Shown here piece after piece: positions 19,866 through 29,430 of a DNA stretch of 64,000 nt. The stretch covers positions 3,625,659 to 3,689,658 of the forward strand of contig CP091278.1 of assembly GCA_021650895.1 (NCBI GenBank), given 5' to 3'. The DNA is from Candidatus Jettenia sp. (lineage in GTDB: Bacteria > Planctomycetota > Brocadiia > Brocadiales > Brocadiaceae). The translations under genes were made by a program, and so were the position numbers. Below the pieces are notes generated by a model, which made no database searches, had not been told where the DNA came from, and worked only from the letters and a program-made list of their open reading frames with translations. How positions within the stretch are numbered: position 1 is the first letter of the stretch; each line of letters opens with the position of its first letter.

Positions 19866-22259
19866 ATGATGAATAACAAATACATTCGCTGGTTTGAGAA
19901 TGTAAGTTCTCAGGACGTACCACTCGTAGGAGGAAAAAATGCATCTTTGGGAGAAATGATCAGTATGCTCAAAGATGAGGGAATTCGTGTACCTGATGGA
20001 TTTGCCACGACATCTGATGCTTATTGGGAATTTGTAAAGCAGAACAATTTGAGAGAAAAGATACAAACCAATCTTGATGATTTTAAGCGCGGAAGTAAAC
20101 AACTTGAGGATACGGGAAAATCGATACGCCGGTTCTTTCTTCATGGCACATTTCCCGATGATATTACTCAAAATATTCGGGATGCCTACAGAGAACTCTG
20201 TAAGCGATACCGGATGGATGAGGTAGATGTTGCCGTAAGAAGCAGCGCAACAGCGGAGGATTTACCCGAAGCGAGTTTTGCGGGACAACAGGAGACGTTT
20301 TTGAATGTGACAGGTGAAGAAGAACTTTTGGATGCTTGCCGGAAATGCTACGCCTCTCTCTTCACCGACCGGGCGATTGCATATCGTGAAGAATGGGGAT
20401 TTGAGCATACGAAGGTTGCTTTATCCATTGGAGTGCAAAAGATGGTGCGTTCTGACAAAGCCGGTGCAGGAGTTATGTTCTCTGTTGATACCGAAACTGG
20501 GTTTCAAAATGTTGTTATCATTAACGCTTCATGGGGATTGGGTGAAAACGTTGTTCAGGGCGCTGTGACACCGGATGAATATATGGTTTTTAAACCGTTA
20601 CTCGACCGTAAGAAACTGAAGCCAATATTGGAGAAGGAATTAGGCGCAAAAGAAAAAAAGATGATCTATGTAAAGGGGAGGAGTGGTAATACCAAGAATG
20701 TTAATACGACGAGAGACGAGCGTTTATCTTTTGTTCTGAAAGATGATGAAATTCTGAAATTAGCCCGATGGGCCTGTGTTATTGAGAAACACTACGGCAG
20801 ACCGATGGATATGGAATGGGCTAAGGATGGAGAAACCGGAGAGCTATTTATCGTACAGGCGCGCCCGGAAACGGTACAATCCCGAAGAATAGCCGCAGAG
20901 TTCAAGACATACAAGCTGAAAGAAAGTGGCAAACGGCTGCTTACCGGTCTTGCTATTGGTGAGGCCATAGCCACCGGCAAAGCTTGTATAATCAAGAGTT
21001 CTGATGAGATAGGAGGATTCAAAGAAGGAACCATTTTAGTGACGGGAATGACTGACCCCGACTGGGTACCGATTATGAAGAAGGCAAAGGGTATTGTTAC
21101 TGACTATGGTGGACGTACCTCCCATGCGGCTATTGTAAGCAGAGAATTAGGCGTTCCAGCTATTGTAGGTACAGGAGATGCGACAAAATTCTTAAAAGAT
21201 GGCCAGGAGATAACCATCTCCTGCGCTGAGGGTGATCATGGTTATATCTATGAGGGTGTCCTTCAGTTTGAAGAATCAGAGATAAGTTTGAAAGATATTC
21301 CTGATACGAAAACCCAGATCATGATGAATATTGCCAGTCCGGAAGCATCTTTCCGGTGGTGGCGCTTGCCCTGTAAAGGGATTGGACTGGCTCGTATGGA
21401 GTTTATTATCAATAATATTATCAAGATTCATCCTATGGCTCTTATTCATTTCAGTAAGGTAGAAGATAGAATAGCCCGTGAACACATTGAGGAACTTACT
21501 CAAGGATATAAGGATAAAACAGAATATTTTGTGGAGATTTTAGCACGGGGCATTGCAAAAATTGCTGCTCCCCAATATCCTCATGATGTGATTGTCCGGA
21601 TGAGTGATTTTAAGACTAACGAATATGCAAATCTTATCGGAGGCAGGCAGTTCGAACCCAGAGAGGAAAACCCTATGCTTGGTTTTCGTGGGGCTTCACG
21701 ATATTACAATGCTCGTTATCGTGAGGGATTTGCATTGGAATGCCGGGCAATTAAACAGGTTCGCGAGGAGATGGGCATGGCCAATGTTATTATCATGATA
21801 CCGTTCTGCCGAACCCTTGAGGAAGCAGATCGGGTGCTTGATGTGCTGGCAGAGAACGGATTAAAGAGACATGAGAACGGTCTTCAAATCTATGTTATGA
21901 GTGAAGTCCCGTCAAATGTGATATTAGCAGAAAGATTTGCAGAGCGTTTTGACGGCTTTTCCATCGGGTCTAATGATCTTACCCAACTTATTCTTGGAAT
22001 AGACCGCGATTCAGCAGAGCTGGCTGAACTTTTTGATGAACGTAATGAGGCCGTTAAGCATATGATACAAAAACAGATTGAGGATGCACATAAAACTCAT
22101 ACAAAGGTTGGCATCTGTGGACAAGCGCCGAGTGATTACCCTGATTTTGCCGAGTTTTTGATTAAGGCTGGCATCGACTCTCTATCTCTGAATCCAGACA
22201 GCGTAATCGAAACAAAACGACACGTTGCTGAAATTGAAAAAAGAAGAATCGGCAAATGA
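19866..22259 (+). CDS. ppsA: Phosphoenolpyruvate synthase
   Basis: 797 residues from the ATG at 19866, which has GGAGG upstream; a longer reading from 19812 adds unrelated residues. The N-terminal ATP-grasp domain has RSSATAEDLPEASFAGQQETFLN split by normal sequence, the swivel domain has GGRTSHAAIVSRELGVPA with the phospho-His, and the TIM barrel ends with GICGQAPSDYP carrying the catalytic Cys. It makes PEP from pyruvate and ATP, for gluconeogenesis and for refilling from C2/C3 units. It has the usual three-domain order. Confidence 0.96.
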   Translation: MMNNKYIRWFENVSSQDVPLVGGKNASLGEMISMLKDEGIRVPDGFATTSDAYWEFVKQNNLREKIQTNLDDFKRGSKQLEDTGKSIRRFFLHGTFPDDITQNIRDAYRELCKRYRMDEVDVAVRSSATAEDLPEASFAGQQETFLNVTGEEELLDACRKCYASLFTDRAIAYREEWGFEHTKVALSIGVQKMVRSDKAGAGVMFSVDTETGFQNVVIINASWGLGENVVQGAVTPDEYMVFKPLLDRKKLKPILEKELGAKEKKMIYVKGRSGNTKNVNTTRDERLSFVLKDDEILKLARWACVIEKHYGRPMDMEWAKDGETGELFIVQARPETVQSRRIAAEFKTYKLKESGKRLLTGLAIGEAIATGKACIIKSSDEIGGFKEGTILVTGMTDPDWVPIMKKAKGIVTDYGGRTSHAAIVSRELGVPAIVGTGDATKFLKDGQEITISCAEGDHGYIYEGVLQFEESEISLKDIPDTKTQIMMNIASPEASFRWWRLPCKGIGLARMEFIINNIIKIHPMALIHFSKVEDRIAREHIEELTQGYKDKTEYFVEILARGIAKIAAPQYPHDVIVRMSDFKTNEYANLIGGRQFEPREENPMLGFRGASRYYNARYREGFALECRAIKQVREEMGMANVIIMIPFCRTLEEADRVLDVLAENGLKRHENGLQIYVMSEVPSNVILAERFAERFDGFSIGSNDLTQLILGIDRDSAELAELFDERNEAVKHMIQKQIEDAHKTHTKVGICGQAPSDYPDFAEFLIKAGIDSLSLNPDSVIETKRHVAEIEKRRIGK

Positions 22260-22299
22260 TTTTCCTGCTACAAAACAAATAGTGTGGAGGATGGTATTG

Positions 22300-23736
22300 A
22301 TGAAGAGAATATTTCTTAATTGTACCTCGTGTGTTTTTATGCTTATTGTATTCTCAGGAATTTTTGTATGCCTTCAGACTGGTTGCACAAATAAGAGAAA
22401 CGATACTGTTCAGATAATTGGCTTCCCACAATCGTATGCAGATCTTGCAGAGAAGGTGAGACCCGCAGTAGTCAATATCAGTGCTGTAACCACAGTTACT
22501 ATCCCTGGCAATCCTTTCAGACAGTTTTTCGGGCAGGACCAGGGTGGACCTCTTGAGGAATTCTTCCGGAGATTTTTTGGCGATGTGCCGGACAGGGAAT
22601 TGCGGCAGAGGAGTCTTGGCTCAGGATTCATTATTGATGAGGATGGTTATATTGTAACCAATAATCATGTTGTAGAAAGAGCGGATGAGATTAGTGTTAA
22701 ATTAGCTGACGGAAGAGAATACAAGGCAAAGGTTATAGGGAGAGACTCAAAGACTGACATTGCCCTTATTAAGATCTCATCGTTATTTACCCACCTTCCA
22801 TTCCTTTCTCTTGGCGATTCAGATGCGATGAGAGTAGGAGATTGGGTACTTGCTATTGGAAACCCTTTTGGGCTGGAACATACGGTAACACAAGGAATTA
22901 TTAGCGCCACAGGACGGGTAATCGGCGCCGGCCCGTATGATAATTTTCTTCAAACCGATGCGCCCATCAATCCTGGCAATAGTGGAGGTCCCCTTGTTAA
23001 TTTACAAGGAGAAGTTATTGGAATCAATACTGCAATCGTTGCTGCAGGACAGGGGATTGGTTTTGCTATTCCTATTAACCTGGCAAAATCAATTGTCTCA
23101 CAACTGAAAGAAAAAGGCAGTGTTGTCCGTGGGTGGATTGGGGTATCTGTTCAAACAGTAACACCTGAGATAGCAGACTTCTTTAAATTGAAAGGACCAA
23201 AAGGTGTGCTTGTTGGAGATATCATACCTGGAGGGCCGGCAGATAAAGCAGGGATAAAGAGAGGAGATATTATTATTAATTTTGATGGAAAGGAGATTAA
23301 GGATGTATCAGACCTTCCGCGCTTAGTGGCTGGGACACCGGTCGGAAAGGATGTGAATGTTATGGTAATAAGGGGAGGTGATGAGATATCTGTTACGCTA
23401 AAAGTAGAGGAGTTAAAGGAAGAAAGAATCCTTTCTCAGGCGCAGACACCAGAGTCAAAGCTGGGTATGAGGGTAGACAATATAAATCGGCGCTGGCAAA
23501 TGGAGTTTGGAATTACGGATGAATCCGGAGTTGTCGTAATTGATGTAGCGCCCAATAGCCAGGCTGATCTTGCGGGTATGCTGGTAGGCGATGTGATAAC
23601 GGAAATTAATCGAAAACCCATCGAAGATACAAGCGACTACAAATCCGCTATGGAACAAGCGGAACGAGGCAAACCTCTTCTTTTCCTGGTAAATAGAAGA
23701 GGACAGGCTTTTTATGTAACAATAAATATTTCATGA
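22300..23736 (+). CDS. HtrA/DegP-like serine protease, predicted lipoprotein
   Basis: 478 residues from the ATG at 22300, 40 bp after ppsA. The N terminus has a signal with a lipobox-like LQTGC, so the protein is probably lipid-anchored in the periplasm. The trypsin-like domain shows the triad: His in TNNHVV, Asp in SKTDIALIK, Ser in NPGNSGGPL. Two PDZ domains follow (about 265-360 and 380-475). This is the periplasmic protein-quality-control family. An in-frame start at 22225 inside ppsA is less likely. Confidence 0.93.
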   Translation: MKRIFLNCTSCVFMLIVFSGIFVCLQTGCTNKRNDTVQIIGFPQSYADLAEKVRPAVVNISAVTTVTIPGNPFRQFFGQDQGGPLEEFFRRFFGDVPDRELRQRSLGSGFIIDEDGYIVTNNHVVERADEISVKLADGREYKAKVIGRDSKTDIALIKISSLFTHLPFLSLGDSDAMRVGDWVLAIGNPFGLEHTVTQGIISATGRVIGAGPYDNFLQTDAPINPGNSGGPLVNLQGEVIGINTAIVAAGQGIGFAIPINLAKSIVSQLKEKGSVVRGWIGVSVQTVTPEIADFFKLKGPKGVLVGDIIPGGPADKAGIKRGDIIINFDGKEIKDVSDLPRLVAGTPVGKDVNVMVIRGGDEISVTLKVEELKEERILSQAQTPESKLGMRVDNINRRWQMEFGITDESGVVVIDVAPNSQADLAGMLVGDVITEINRKPIEDTSDYKSAMEQAERGKPLLFLVNRRGQAFYVTINIS

Positions 23737-23748
23737 AAGGAGAATACT

Positions 23749-24162
23749 ATGAATTATGATGAATTTACAGGACAAGTTCAAAGTCGTGCCCGGCTTGCCT
23801 CAACCGATGAAGCAATAAGGGCAATTCGTGCCACTTTGGAGACGCTCGGAGAACGTTTATTCGGGAACGAAGCAGATGATCTTGCTTCTCAACTCCCAAC
23901 AGAGCTTAAGCCATATCTTCTGCAAGCAAAAAGTAAAGAAGGCTTTGATCTGAATGAATTTTTCAGACGGGTCTGCCAGAAAGAAGGTGGAGGTATCGAG
24001 CTTCCAGATGCCGTTTATCATGCTCGTGCTGTTGTCTCAGTATTATGTGATGCTGTTTCACCGGGTGAGCTGAATGATATTCTTGCACAACTTCCGCCAG
24101 ATTACGATGATCTTTTTGAAGCAGGGAGTGAAGGAACTATGCAGAGACAGAAAGACAGATAA
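23749..24162 (+). CDS. DUF2267 domain protein
   Basis: 137 residues, 12 bp after the HtrA gene, with AAAGGAG before the ATG. It reads as one DUF2267 unit: FTGQVQSRARLASTDEAIRA at the start and LASQLPTELKPYL in the middle, then a second helical half ending LNDILAQLPPDYDDLF. Function is unknown; the family is often found among stress genes and with BON/PRC proteins. It ends just before a six-base tandem repeat. Confidence 0.88.
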   Translation: MNYDEFTGQVQSRARLASTDEAIRAIRATLETLGERLFGNEADDLASQLPTELKPYLLQAKSKEGFDLNEFFRRVCQKEGGGIELPDAVYHARAVVSVLCDAVSPGELNDILAQLPPDYDDLFEAGSEGTMQRQKDR

Positions 24163-24170
24163 GACGCAGA

Positions 24171-24229
24171 AAGGACAAGGACAAGGACAAGGACAAGGAC
24201 AAGGACAAGGACAAGGACAAGGACAAGGA
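24171..24229 (+). repeat. Tandem hexanucleotide repeat (AAGGAC)n
   Basis: About 9.7 copies of a 6-bp unit, with no interruption, 9 bp after the DUF2267 stop. Copy number is probably variable by slippage. In one frame it would encode Lys-Asp or Gly-Gln-type dipeptides, but no gene runs through it. Confidence 0.95.
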
Positions 24230-24236
24230 TCCACTT

Positions 24237-24352
24237 TATAACTATAGTAATCCTAAAATGAAACTGAACATAATGAGTCAGGGTTTGATTCCATGAGCAT
24301 GGATAAACCATCCCTGTTCAAGACCTACAGGGAAAAGGTTTGTCCGTGCCAC
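24237..24352 (+). repeat. R3 repeat copy (diverged)
   Basis: It shares AATGAGTCAGGGTTTGATT with the region upstream of the sigma-54 activator at 49 kb and continues with GGATAAACCATCCCTGTTC and GGTTTGTCCGTGCCACC, the arms of a hairpin seen in all R3 copies. Confidence 0.65.
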
Positions 24353-24463
24353 CACCTTATCTTGATGTAGAGGAAATGCAAAGTTTTTCATGATGTCGTT
24401 AACACACCCCTAACCTCAATTGTTGAGGCGTAAGATTCTGCATCTCTACAGGGGAATGAACCC

Positions 24464-24723
24464 CATATGCATCAAGCTAAGAGTAGTGTTTCATAAAAAA
24501 GAAGGTATTCCCCTGGAAAAAGAGCACTGTATGTTCATATTTCCTTCTAATCCCCCCTAACCCCCCTTTAAAAAAGGGGGGAAAGAGGGATAAGTTTAGA
24601 AAAGGGGGAACGAAGGATTTCCCCCTTTTCTAAAACACCCATATATTTCCCCCTTTTCTAAAGGGGGATTAAGGGGGATTATGTCATTCTTCACCGTTTC
24701 CACATGTTAGCTTGATGCATATG
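24464..24723 (+). mobile_element. M2 non-autonomous mobile element, copy C (260 bp, cleanest)
   Basis: The ends CATATGCATCAAGCTAA (24464-24480) and TTAGCTTGATGCATATG (24707-24723) are perfect 17-bp inverted repeats. The flanks GGAATGAACCC (24453-24463) and GGAATGAACCC (24724-24734) are a perfect 11-bp target duplication. The interior is only G/C-run hairpins (AAAAGGGGG, CCCCCTTTT). It lacks the inner inserts of copies A and B, so it may be near the minimal unit. The sequence just left (24405-24460) is a relic of the M3 module. Confidence 0.88.
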
Positions 24724-24731
24724 GGAATGAA

Positions 24732-24977
24732 CCCACCCCTAACCCCTCCCAAGAGGGGAATAAAAACTAGTCCTCGACCCGATCGGGGAAAGTCCCCTCT
24801 CGGGAGGGGATTGAGGGGTGGGTAAAAAAGAACAGCCGTTGAGTTTTGCCTTTTAAAACCCAACCTAATTTAATGTTTAGGACTTTCAAAGTATTTTGTT
24901 TTTCCATGTCATTCCCACGAAAGTGGGAATCCAGGCACTGTTTGAGGAATCTGGATTCCCGTTTACACGGGAATGAC
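24732..24977. repeat. Two further hairpin repeats between DUF2267 and the kinase gene
   Basis: The first (24732-24822) has CCCACCCCT and CCCCTCCC arms matching GGGAGGGG and AGGGGTGGG. The second (24908-24977) pairs GTCATTCCCACG and CGGGAATGAC around TGGGAATCCAG and CTGGATTCCC; relatives lie at 33296-33370 and 54556-54586. No gene is seen between 24163 and 25039. Confidence 0.7.
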
Positions 24978-25048
24978 AAAATAACATACAGTTATTTTCC
25001 TTGATTAAAAGATACAAAAACACATGAAACCGAAAATAGGTGTTTCTT

Positions 25049-25624
25049 ATGAAGGTTATTGGCGCTGTTGGGCTTAACGGCTCCGGAAAGGATGAACTTG
25101 TCAATTATCTTTCCCGGAGATATGGCATTCCCGTGCTGTCAGCAGGAGATGTTGTCAGAGATATTGCGCAGGAAGAAGGTATCGCTCCAACGAGGGATAA
25201 TCTGCATGATATATCCAGGCGATACCATGCCCAATGGGGAAATGATATCTTTATGAGAAAATTGATCGAAAAGATTGAGGAGTGTCAATGGAAAGTTGTT
25301 GGGATTACCGGGATCAGAACATCGACAGATGCAGCAACCCTCCGGAACCATTTTGGCCAAAATTTCATTCTTGTCCATGTTGAAGTATCTCAACCATCTA
25401 TACGCTATGAGCGCACGAGGAAACGTGGTGAAGCAAGAGATCCTCAAACCTTTGAAGAGTTTTTAATACAGGATAAGACAGAAGAAGAGATCTTCAAGAT
25501 AAGCGAGACGATTCATTCCGCGGATGTAACGATTAATAACGATGGTACTCGCAAGGACTTTTATAGAAAAATAGAAGAGTTTTTAGTGCAACGGAAGATA
25601 TGTGATGAGGTGCAGACACTATAA
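25049..25624 (+). CDS. P-loop kinase, archaeal dephospho-CoA kinase / UPF0200-like
   Basis: 191 residues from ATG 25049 (GTG at 25040 is an alternative). The P-loop GLNGSGKDEL is at residues 7-16. YGIPVLSAGDVVRDI and the LHDISRRYHAQWGNDIF region resemble the UPF0200 nucleoside-kinase-like family, some archaeal members of which phosphorylate dephospho-CoA. An Arg-rich lid (RYERTRKRGEARDP) follows. The substrate is uncertain. It sits 19 bp before the P-type ATPase gene. Confidence 0.7.
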   Translation: MKVIGAVGLNGSGKDELVNYLSRRYGIPVLSAGDVVRDIAQEEGIAPTRDNLHDISRRYHAQWGNDIFMRKLIEKIEECQWKVVGITGIRTSTDAATLRNHFGQNFILVHVEVSQPSIRYERTRKRGEARDPQTFEEFLIQDKTEEEIFKISETIHSADVTINNDGTRKDFYRKIEEFLVQRKICDEVQTL

Positions 25625-25643
25625 ACAGGCTAAGGAGTAATGC

Positions 25644-28337
25644 ATGGTAGAATTGCCAATTGCACCATGGACACTTCCATGGCAAGACGTCATTCAGGAT
25701 CTTCGTGTTTCCCCGAACCAGGGACTCAATACTGTGGAAGTGAAAAAAAGGTATAAGAAATTTGGTTCAAACCGCCTTCAGAAAGTGAGAAAGAAGAGTG
25801 TCTGGATAATTCTTATTAATCAGCTAAAAAGCCTTATTATTTTACTTCTTGGAGTTACCACTATCGTATCATTCGTATTTGGAGAATGGGTTGAAGGCAT
25901 GGCGATAGGAGTTGTTATTGTTATTAATACCGCTATTGGCTTTTTTACGGAGCTGAAAGCGGTTCGCTCAATGGAGGCCTTGCGTAAGCTGGGGAGTGTA
26001 ACGACTAAGGTTATTCGCAATAGCCAACTCAGAGAGATACCTGCCGATGAACTTGTTCCTGGAGATATAGTAGTGTTCGAGGGTGGTGATGTCGTTCCTG
26101 CGGATCTTCGTCTCTTAGAGGCATCAAAGCTCCAGGCTGATGAGTCTGCCCTGACGGGAGAATCTACTCCTGTTAGCAAGGGGGTAGAGCATCTTGAAGA
26201 AGGCATACCACTAGCTGAACGGATAAATATGCTGTTTAAAGGAACATCGGTTACCCGCGGGTCGGCCAAAGGTGTTACTGTGGCTACCGGGATGAAGACA
26301 GAACTGGGTAAAATCTCTTCTCTTGTTGAAAGCGCCAAAGAGGAAATAACTCCATTGGAGAAGCGGCTTAATAAACTGGGCAATAAGCTCATCTGGGTAA
26401 CTTTAGCCGTTGCACCGGCAATAGCAACAGCCGGCATTATTACGGGTGAGGATATACTTCTTATGATTAAGATATCGATCGCCCTTGCTGTGGCAACCAT
26501 ACCAGAAGGGTTGCCAATTGTAGCTACTCTTGCGCTGGCGAGGGGAATGTGGCGCATGGCAAAACGGAATGCCTTAATCAACCGGCTCTCCTCGGTTGAA
26601 ACCCTTGGCGCAACAAGCATTATTTGTACCGATAAGACAGGTACGCTGACTGAAAACAAGATGACAGTTACCCGAATTATCCTTGATTCAGGCGAAATAA
26701 AGATCAGCGGGGAAGGACTTAATACAGAAGGTGAATTCAGGAAAAAAGGAGAATCTTTTGATCCTTTACGTGAAAAAACCCTGCAGGAGCTGTTACATGC
26801 AGGTGTACTCTGTAATAATGCATCTATAGAACCAGAAGAAAAGGATGCCGGGAAAAAGGCTGTTGGTGATCCTATGGAAGTTGCGCTCCTGGTTGCTGCT
26901 ATAAAAGCGGGAATTGACCGTAATAAACTTCTTGCAAAGATGCCTGAAGTGCGTGAAGAAGCCTTCGATTCCGAAGTAAAAATGATGGCAACTTTTCATG
27001 CGGAGAATAACCAATATCTTGTTGCTGTAAAAGGCGCTGCAGAAGCACTCCTGAAGGTTTGTTCTCATCGTATGACTGAAGAAGGTAAAAAGGAGATGAG
27101 AAGTGAGGATCGTAAATGGTGGCTGGAAAGGGGCAACCATATGGCCAGAGATGGCCTCCGTGTTCTTGCCGTTGCTGAAAAATCAGTTACTGCAAGCAAC
27201 TCCAATCCGTATGGACAATTGACATTTCTTGGCATAGTCGGATTTCTTGATCCACCACGCAGTGATGTTGCCCCTGCACTCGCCTTATGCCGGGATGCCG
27301 GTATAAAGGTAGTCATGGTTACGGGAGACCAGCCCGTTACTGCACGGAATATTGCATTAGCTGTTGGACTGATTCATGAGGGTGAAACAGAAGTGGTCCA
27401 CGGTAAAGATTTAAAAAAGCCTGAAGAATTATCAGAAGAAGACCTTCAGCATATCTTGCGGGTGTCTATCTTTGCAAGGGTCGATCCAAAACAGAAGCTT
27501 GATTTAACTGCTCTATATCAAAAGAATGGGTTTGTTGTTGCAATGACAGGTGATGGAGTAAACGATGCGCCTGCATTGAAAAAAGCCGATATTGGAATTG
27601 CTATGGGACAACGCGGTACTCAAGTTGCGCGTGAAGCGGCTGATATGATTCTTAAGGATGATAATTTCTCCACAATTGTTGCTGCTATTGAACAAGGCCG
27701 TGTTATTTTTAATAATATCCGAAAGTTTGCTCTCTATCTTCTCTCATGTAATATCAGTGAAATTATGGTAATTGTTCTCTATTCGTTCATTGATATGCCA
27801 ATGCCAATTCTTCCGCTCCAGATCCTGTTCCTTAATCTTGTTACGGATGTATTTCCAGCGCTTGCTCTTGGCATAGGCGAAGGAGACCCTCATAGCATGA
27901 AGTACCCGCCGCGCAATATTAAGGAACCCATTTTAACCTGGTATCATTTGCTTGCTATTGGTATATACGGTATGGTAATAACTGCATCAGTCTTTGGGGC
28001 TTATGAACTGGCATTGAAATGGGAAGGGATTGATAAGAGACAGGCTGTATCTATTCCGTTTATTACCCTTGCATTTGCCCAACTCTGGCATGTTTTTAAT
28101 ATGCGTGATAGCAACTCATCCTTTTTCCGGAATGAAATAACCCGTAACCCTTTCATCTGGGGGGCGCTTGCACTCTGTACAGGACTTCTTATGATTGCCA
28201 TCTATGTGCCTGGCCTTGCCACTATATTAAAGATTGTGAATCCAGGAGTTCATGGTTTAATCCTGGCACTGTTGATGAGTATAATACCGTGGGTAACAGG
28301 GCAGATAGTAAAAATATTCAGGACTACATTTTTATAA
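25644..28337 (+). CDS. P-type cation ATPase, Ca2+ (SERCA-like, type II)
   Basis: 897 residues. Present in order: N-terminal cation ATPase domain, actuator motif TGES (ADESALTGES), TM4 PEGLP, phosphorylation site DKTGTLT, hinge TGDGVNDAPALK, and C-terminal membrane helices. The Ca-ligand positions of SERCA are matched: Glu in PEGLP, N..E in TM5 (SCNISEI) and N..TD in TM6 (LNLVTD). Ca2+ export is therefore likely; a broader cation role is possible. Confidence 0.92.
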   Translation: MVELPIAPWTLPWQDVIQDLRVSPNQGLNTVEVKKRYKKFGSNRLQKVRKKSVWIILINQLKSLIILLLGVTTIVSFVFGEWVEGMAIGVVIVINTAIGFFTELKAVRSMEALRKLGSVTTKVIRNSQLREIPADELVPGDIVVFEGGDVVPADLRLLEASKLQADESALTGESTPVSKGVEHLEEGIPLAERINMLFKGTSVTRGSAKGVTVATGMKTELGKISSLVESAKEEITPLEKRLNKLGNKLIWVTLAVAPAIATAGIITGEDILLMIKISIALAVATIPEGLPIVATLALARGMWRMAKRNALINRLSSVETLGATSIICTDKTGTLTENKMTVTRIILDSGEIKISGEGLNTEGEFRKKGESFDPLREKTLQELLHAGVLCNNASIEPEEKDAGKKAVGDPMEVALLVAAIKAGIDRNKLLAKMPEVREEAFDSEVKMMATFHAENNQYLVAVKGAAEALLKVCSHRMTEEGKKEMRSEDRKWWLERGNHMARDGLRVLAVAEKSVTASNSNPYGQLTFLGIVGFLDPPRSDVAPALALCRDAGIKVVMVTGDQPVTARNIALAVGLIHEGETEVVHGKDLKKPEELSEEDLQHILRVSIFARVDPKQKLDLTALYQKNGFVVAMTGDGVNDAPALKKADIGIAMGQRGTQVAREAADMILKDDNFSTIVAAIEQGRVIFNNIRKFALYLLSCNISEIMVIVLYSFIDMPMPILPLQILFLNLVTDVFPALALGIGEGDPHSMKYPPRNIKEPILTWYHLLAIGIYGMVITASVFGAYELALKWEGIDKRQAVSIPFITLAFAQLWHVFNMRDSNSSFFRNEITRNPFIWGALALCTGLLMIAIYVPGLATILKIVNPGVHGLILALLMSIIPWVTGQIVKIFRTTFL

Positions 28338-28353
28338 GATGAGGTAGTTGTTC

Positions 28354-29352
28354 ATGAATGAGAGCGAAATACGCCAAAATAAGATAACAAAACAATGGGT
28401 TATCTATGCACCCGCAAGAAGAAAAAGACCAAAGGATTTTGAAAAGCCAGAGCATGAAAAAGTGCACGTACCTCTTTATGATAAAGAATGTCCTTTCTGT
28501 CCGGGTAATGATCATATGATTACCTCGATCATTACGGAGATAAAAGAAGGCGAAGATTCCTGGAAGATTCGGCTGATACCCAATAAATTTCCCGCTCTAA
28601 TTCCGAAAAACAACATCCGTAGATACAATAAGGGAATTTATCTGGCTATGAAAGGATATGGTCATCATGAAGTTGTTATTGAAACCCCGTATCATAATCA
28701 GGAGATCGCCCAGATGTCCTTAAAAGAAGTAGAGCTTATTATAGAAGTTTATCACAAACGCTATAGAGAACTTATTAAGGAGGATGAGAACATGATGGTT
28801 ATCATATTTCGCAATCATGGATTACGGGCAGGTACCTCCCTGATTCATCCTCATTCACAAATTATATCAACTGGTATGGTTCCAGGCTATATACGGTGGC
28901 GTGAGGAGATGGCACTACACTATTTTGATGAGTGGGGGCACTGTGTATATTGTGAGGTCCTGGCGTATGAAATGAAAGACAGAAGACGTGTTGTTTACGA
29001 AAATGATTTATTTGTTGCGTTTGTTCCATTTGCAGCCGAAGTTCCCTTCGAAATCCTCATTATGCCCAAGATGCACAAAGCAAATTTCGGTGATATATCA
29101 GATAATGAGAAATCAAGTTTCGCCCTTGCATTGAAAAATATTTTAGAACGATTGAGAAGGAAGTTGAACGACCCGGACTACAATTATACCATTAATACCT
29201 CAGTGCGATATAGAGCGGAAGAGCCACAGTTGCATTGGCATTTGCTTATAAGACCCCGGCTTACGACCCAGGCTGGTTTTGAGATTGGCTCAGGCATACA
29301 TATCAATCCTTCGATACCTGAAGAAGATGCCAGATTTTTAAAACATGAATAA
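28354..29352 (+). CDS. galT: Galactose-1-phosphate uridylyltransferase-like (GalT/HIT family)
   Basis: 332 residues from the ATG at 28354 with GAGGT upstream. GalT-type marks: zinc-site CPFC near residue 45, NKFPAL, RNHGLRAGTSLIHPHSQ with the catalytic HPH, CVYC, then FVPFAAEVPFE and the second-half LHWHLLIRPR. GalT swaps UMP between UDP-glucose and galactose 1-phosphate, but short prokaryotic members also include ADP/UDP-glucose phosphorylases, so the exact nucleotide sugar is open. It would supply or draw on the NDP-glucose pool used by TreT. Confidence 0.82.
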   Translation: MNESEIRQNKITKQWVIYAPARRKRPKDFEKPEHEKVHVPLYDKECPFCPGNDHMITSIITEIKEGEDSWKIRLIPNKFPALIPKNNIRRYNKGIYLAMKGYGHHEVVIETPYHNQEIAQMSLKEVELIIEVYHKRYRELIKEDENMMVIIFRNHGLRAGTSLIHPHSQIISTGMVPGYIRWREEMALHYFDEWGHCVYCEVLAYEMKDRRRVVYENDLFVAFVPFAAEVPFEILIMPKMHKANFGDISDNEKSSFALALKNILERLRRKLNDPDYNYTINTSVRYRAEEPQLHWHLLIRPRLTTQAGFEIGSGIHINPSIPEEDARFLKHE

Positions 29353-29391
29353 AAGAGCTTACCCGAGAATAAAAATCCTTATAGATGGACA

Positions 29392-29430
29392 AAAACCCCA
29401 ATATCCTTTTACGGATACTGGGGTTTTATT
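29392..29430 (+). terminator. Intrinsic terminator after galT
   Basis: A 15-bp stem with one mismatch (AAAACCCCAATATCC / GGATACTGGGGTTTT), 6-base loop and T-rich 3' arm, 40 bp after the galT stop. It closes the plus-strand run. Confidence 0.85.

Noticed and set aside
24171-24229. Possible CRISPR array
   Set aside because: The units are 6 bp in direct tandem with no spacers. No CRISPR array or cas gene was seen in the window.
24102-24311. A minus-strand frame encoding repeated Leu-Val
   Set aside because: It is only the hexanucleotide array read on the other strand.
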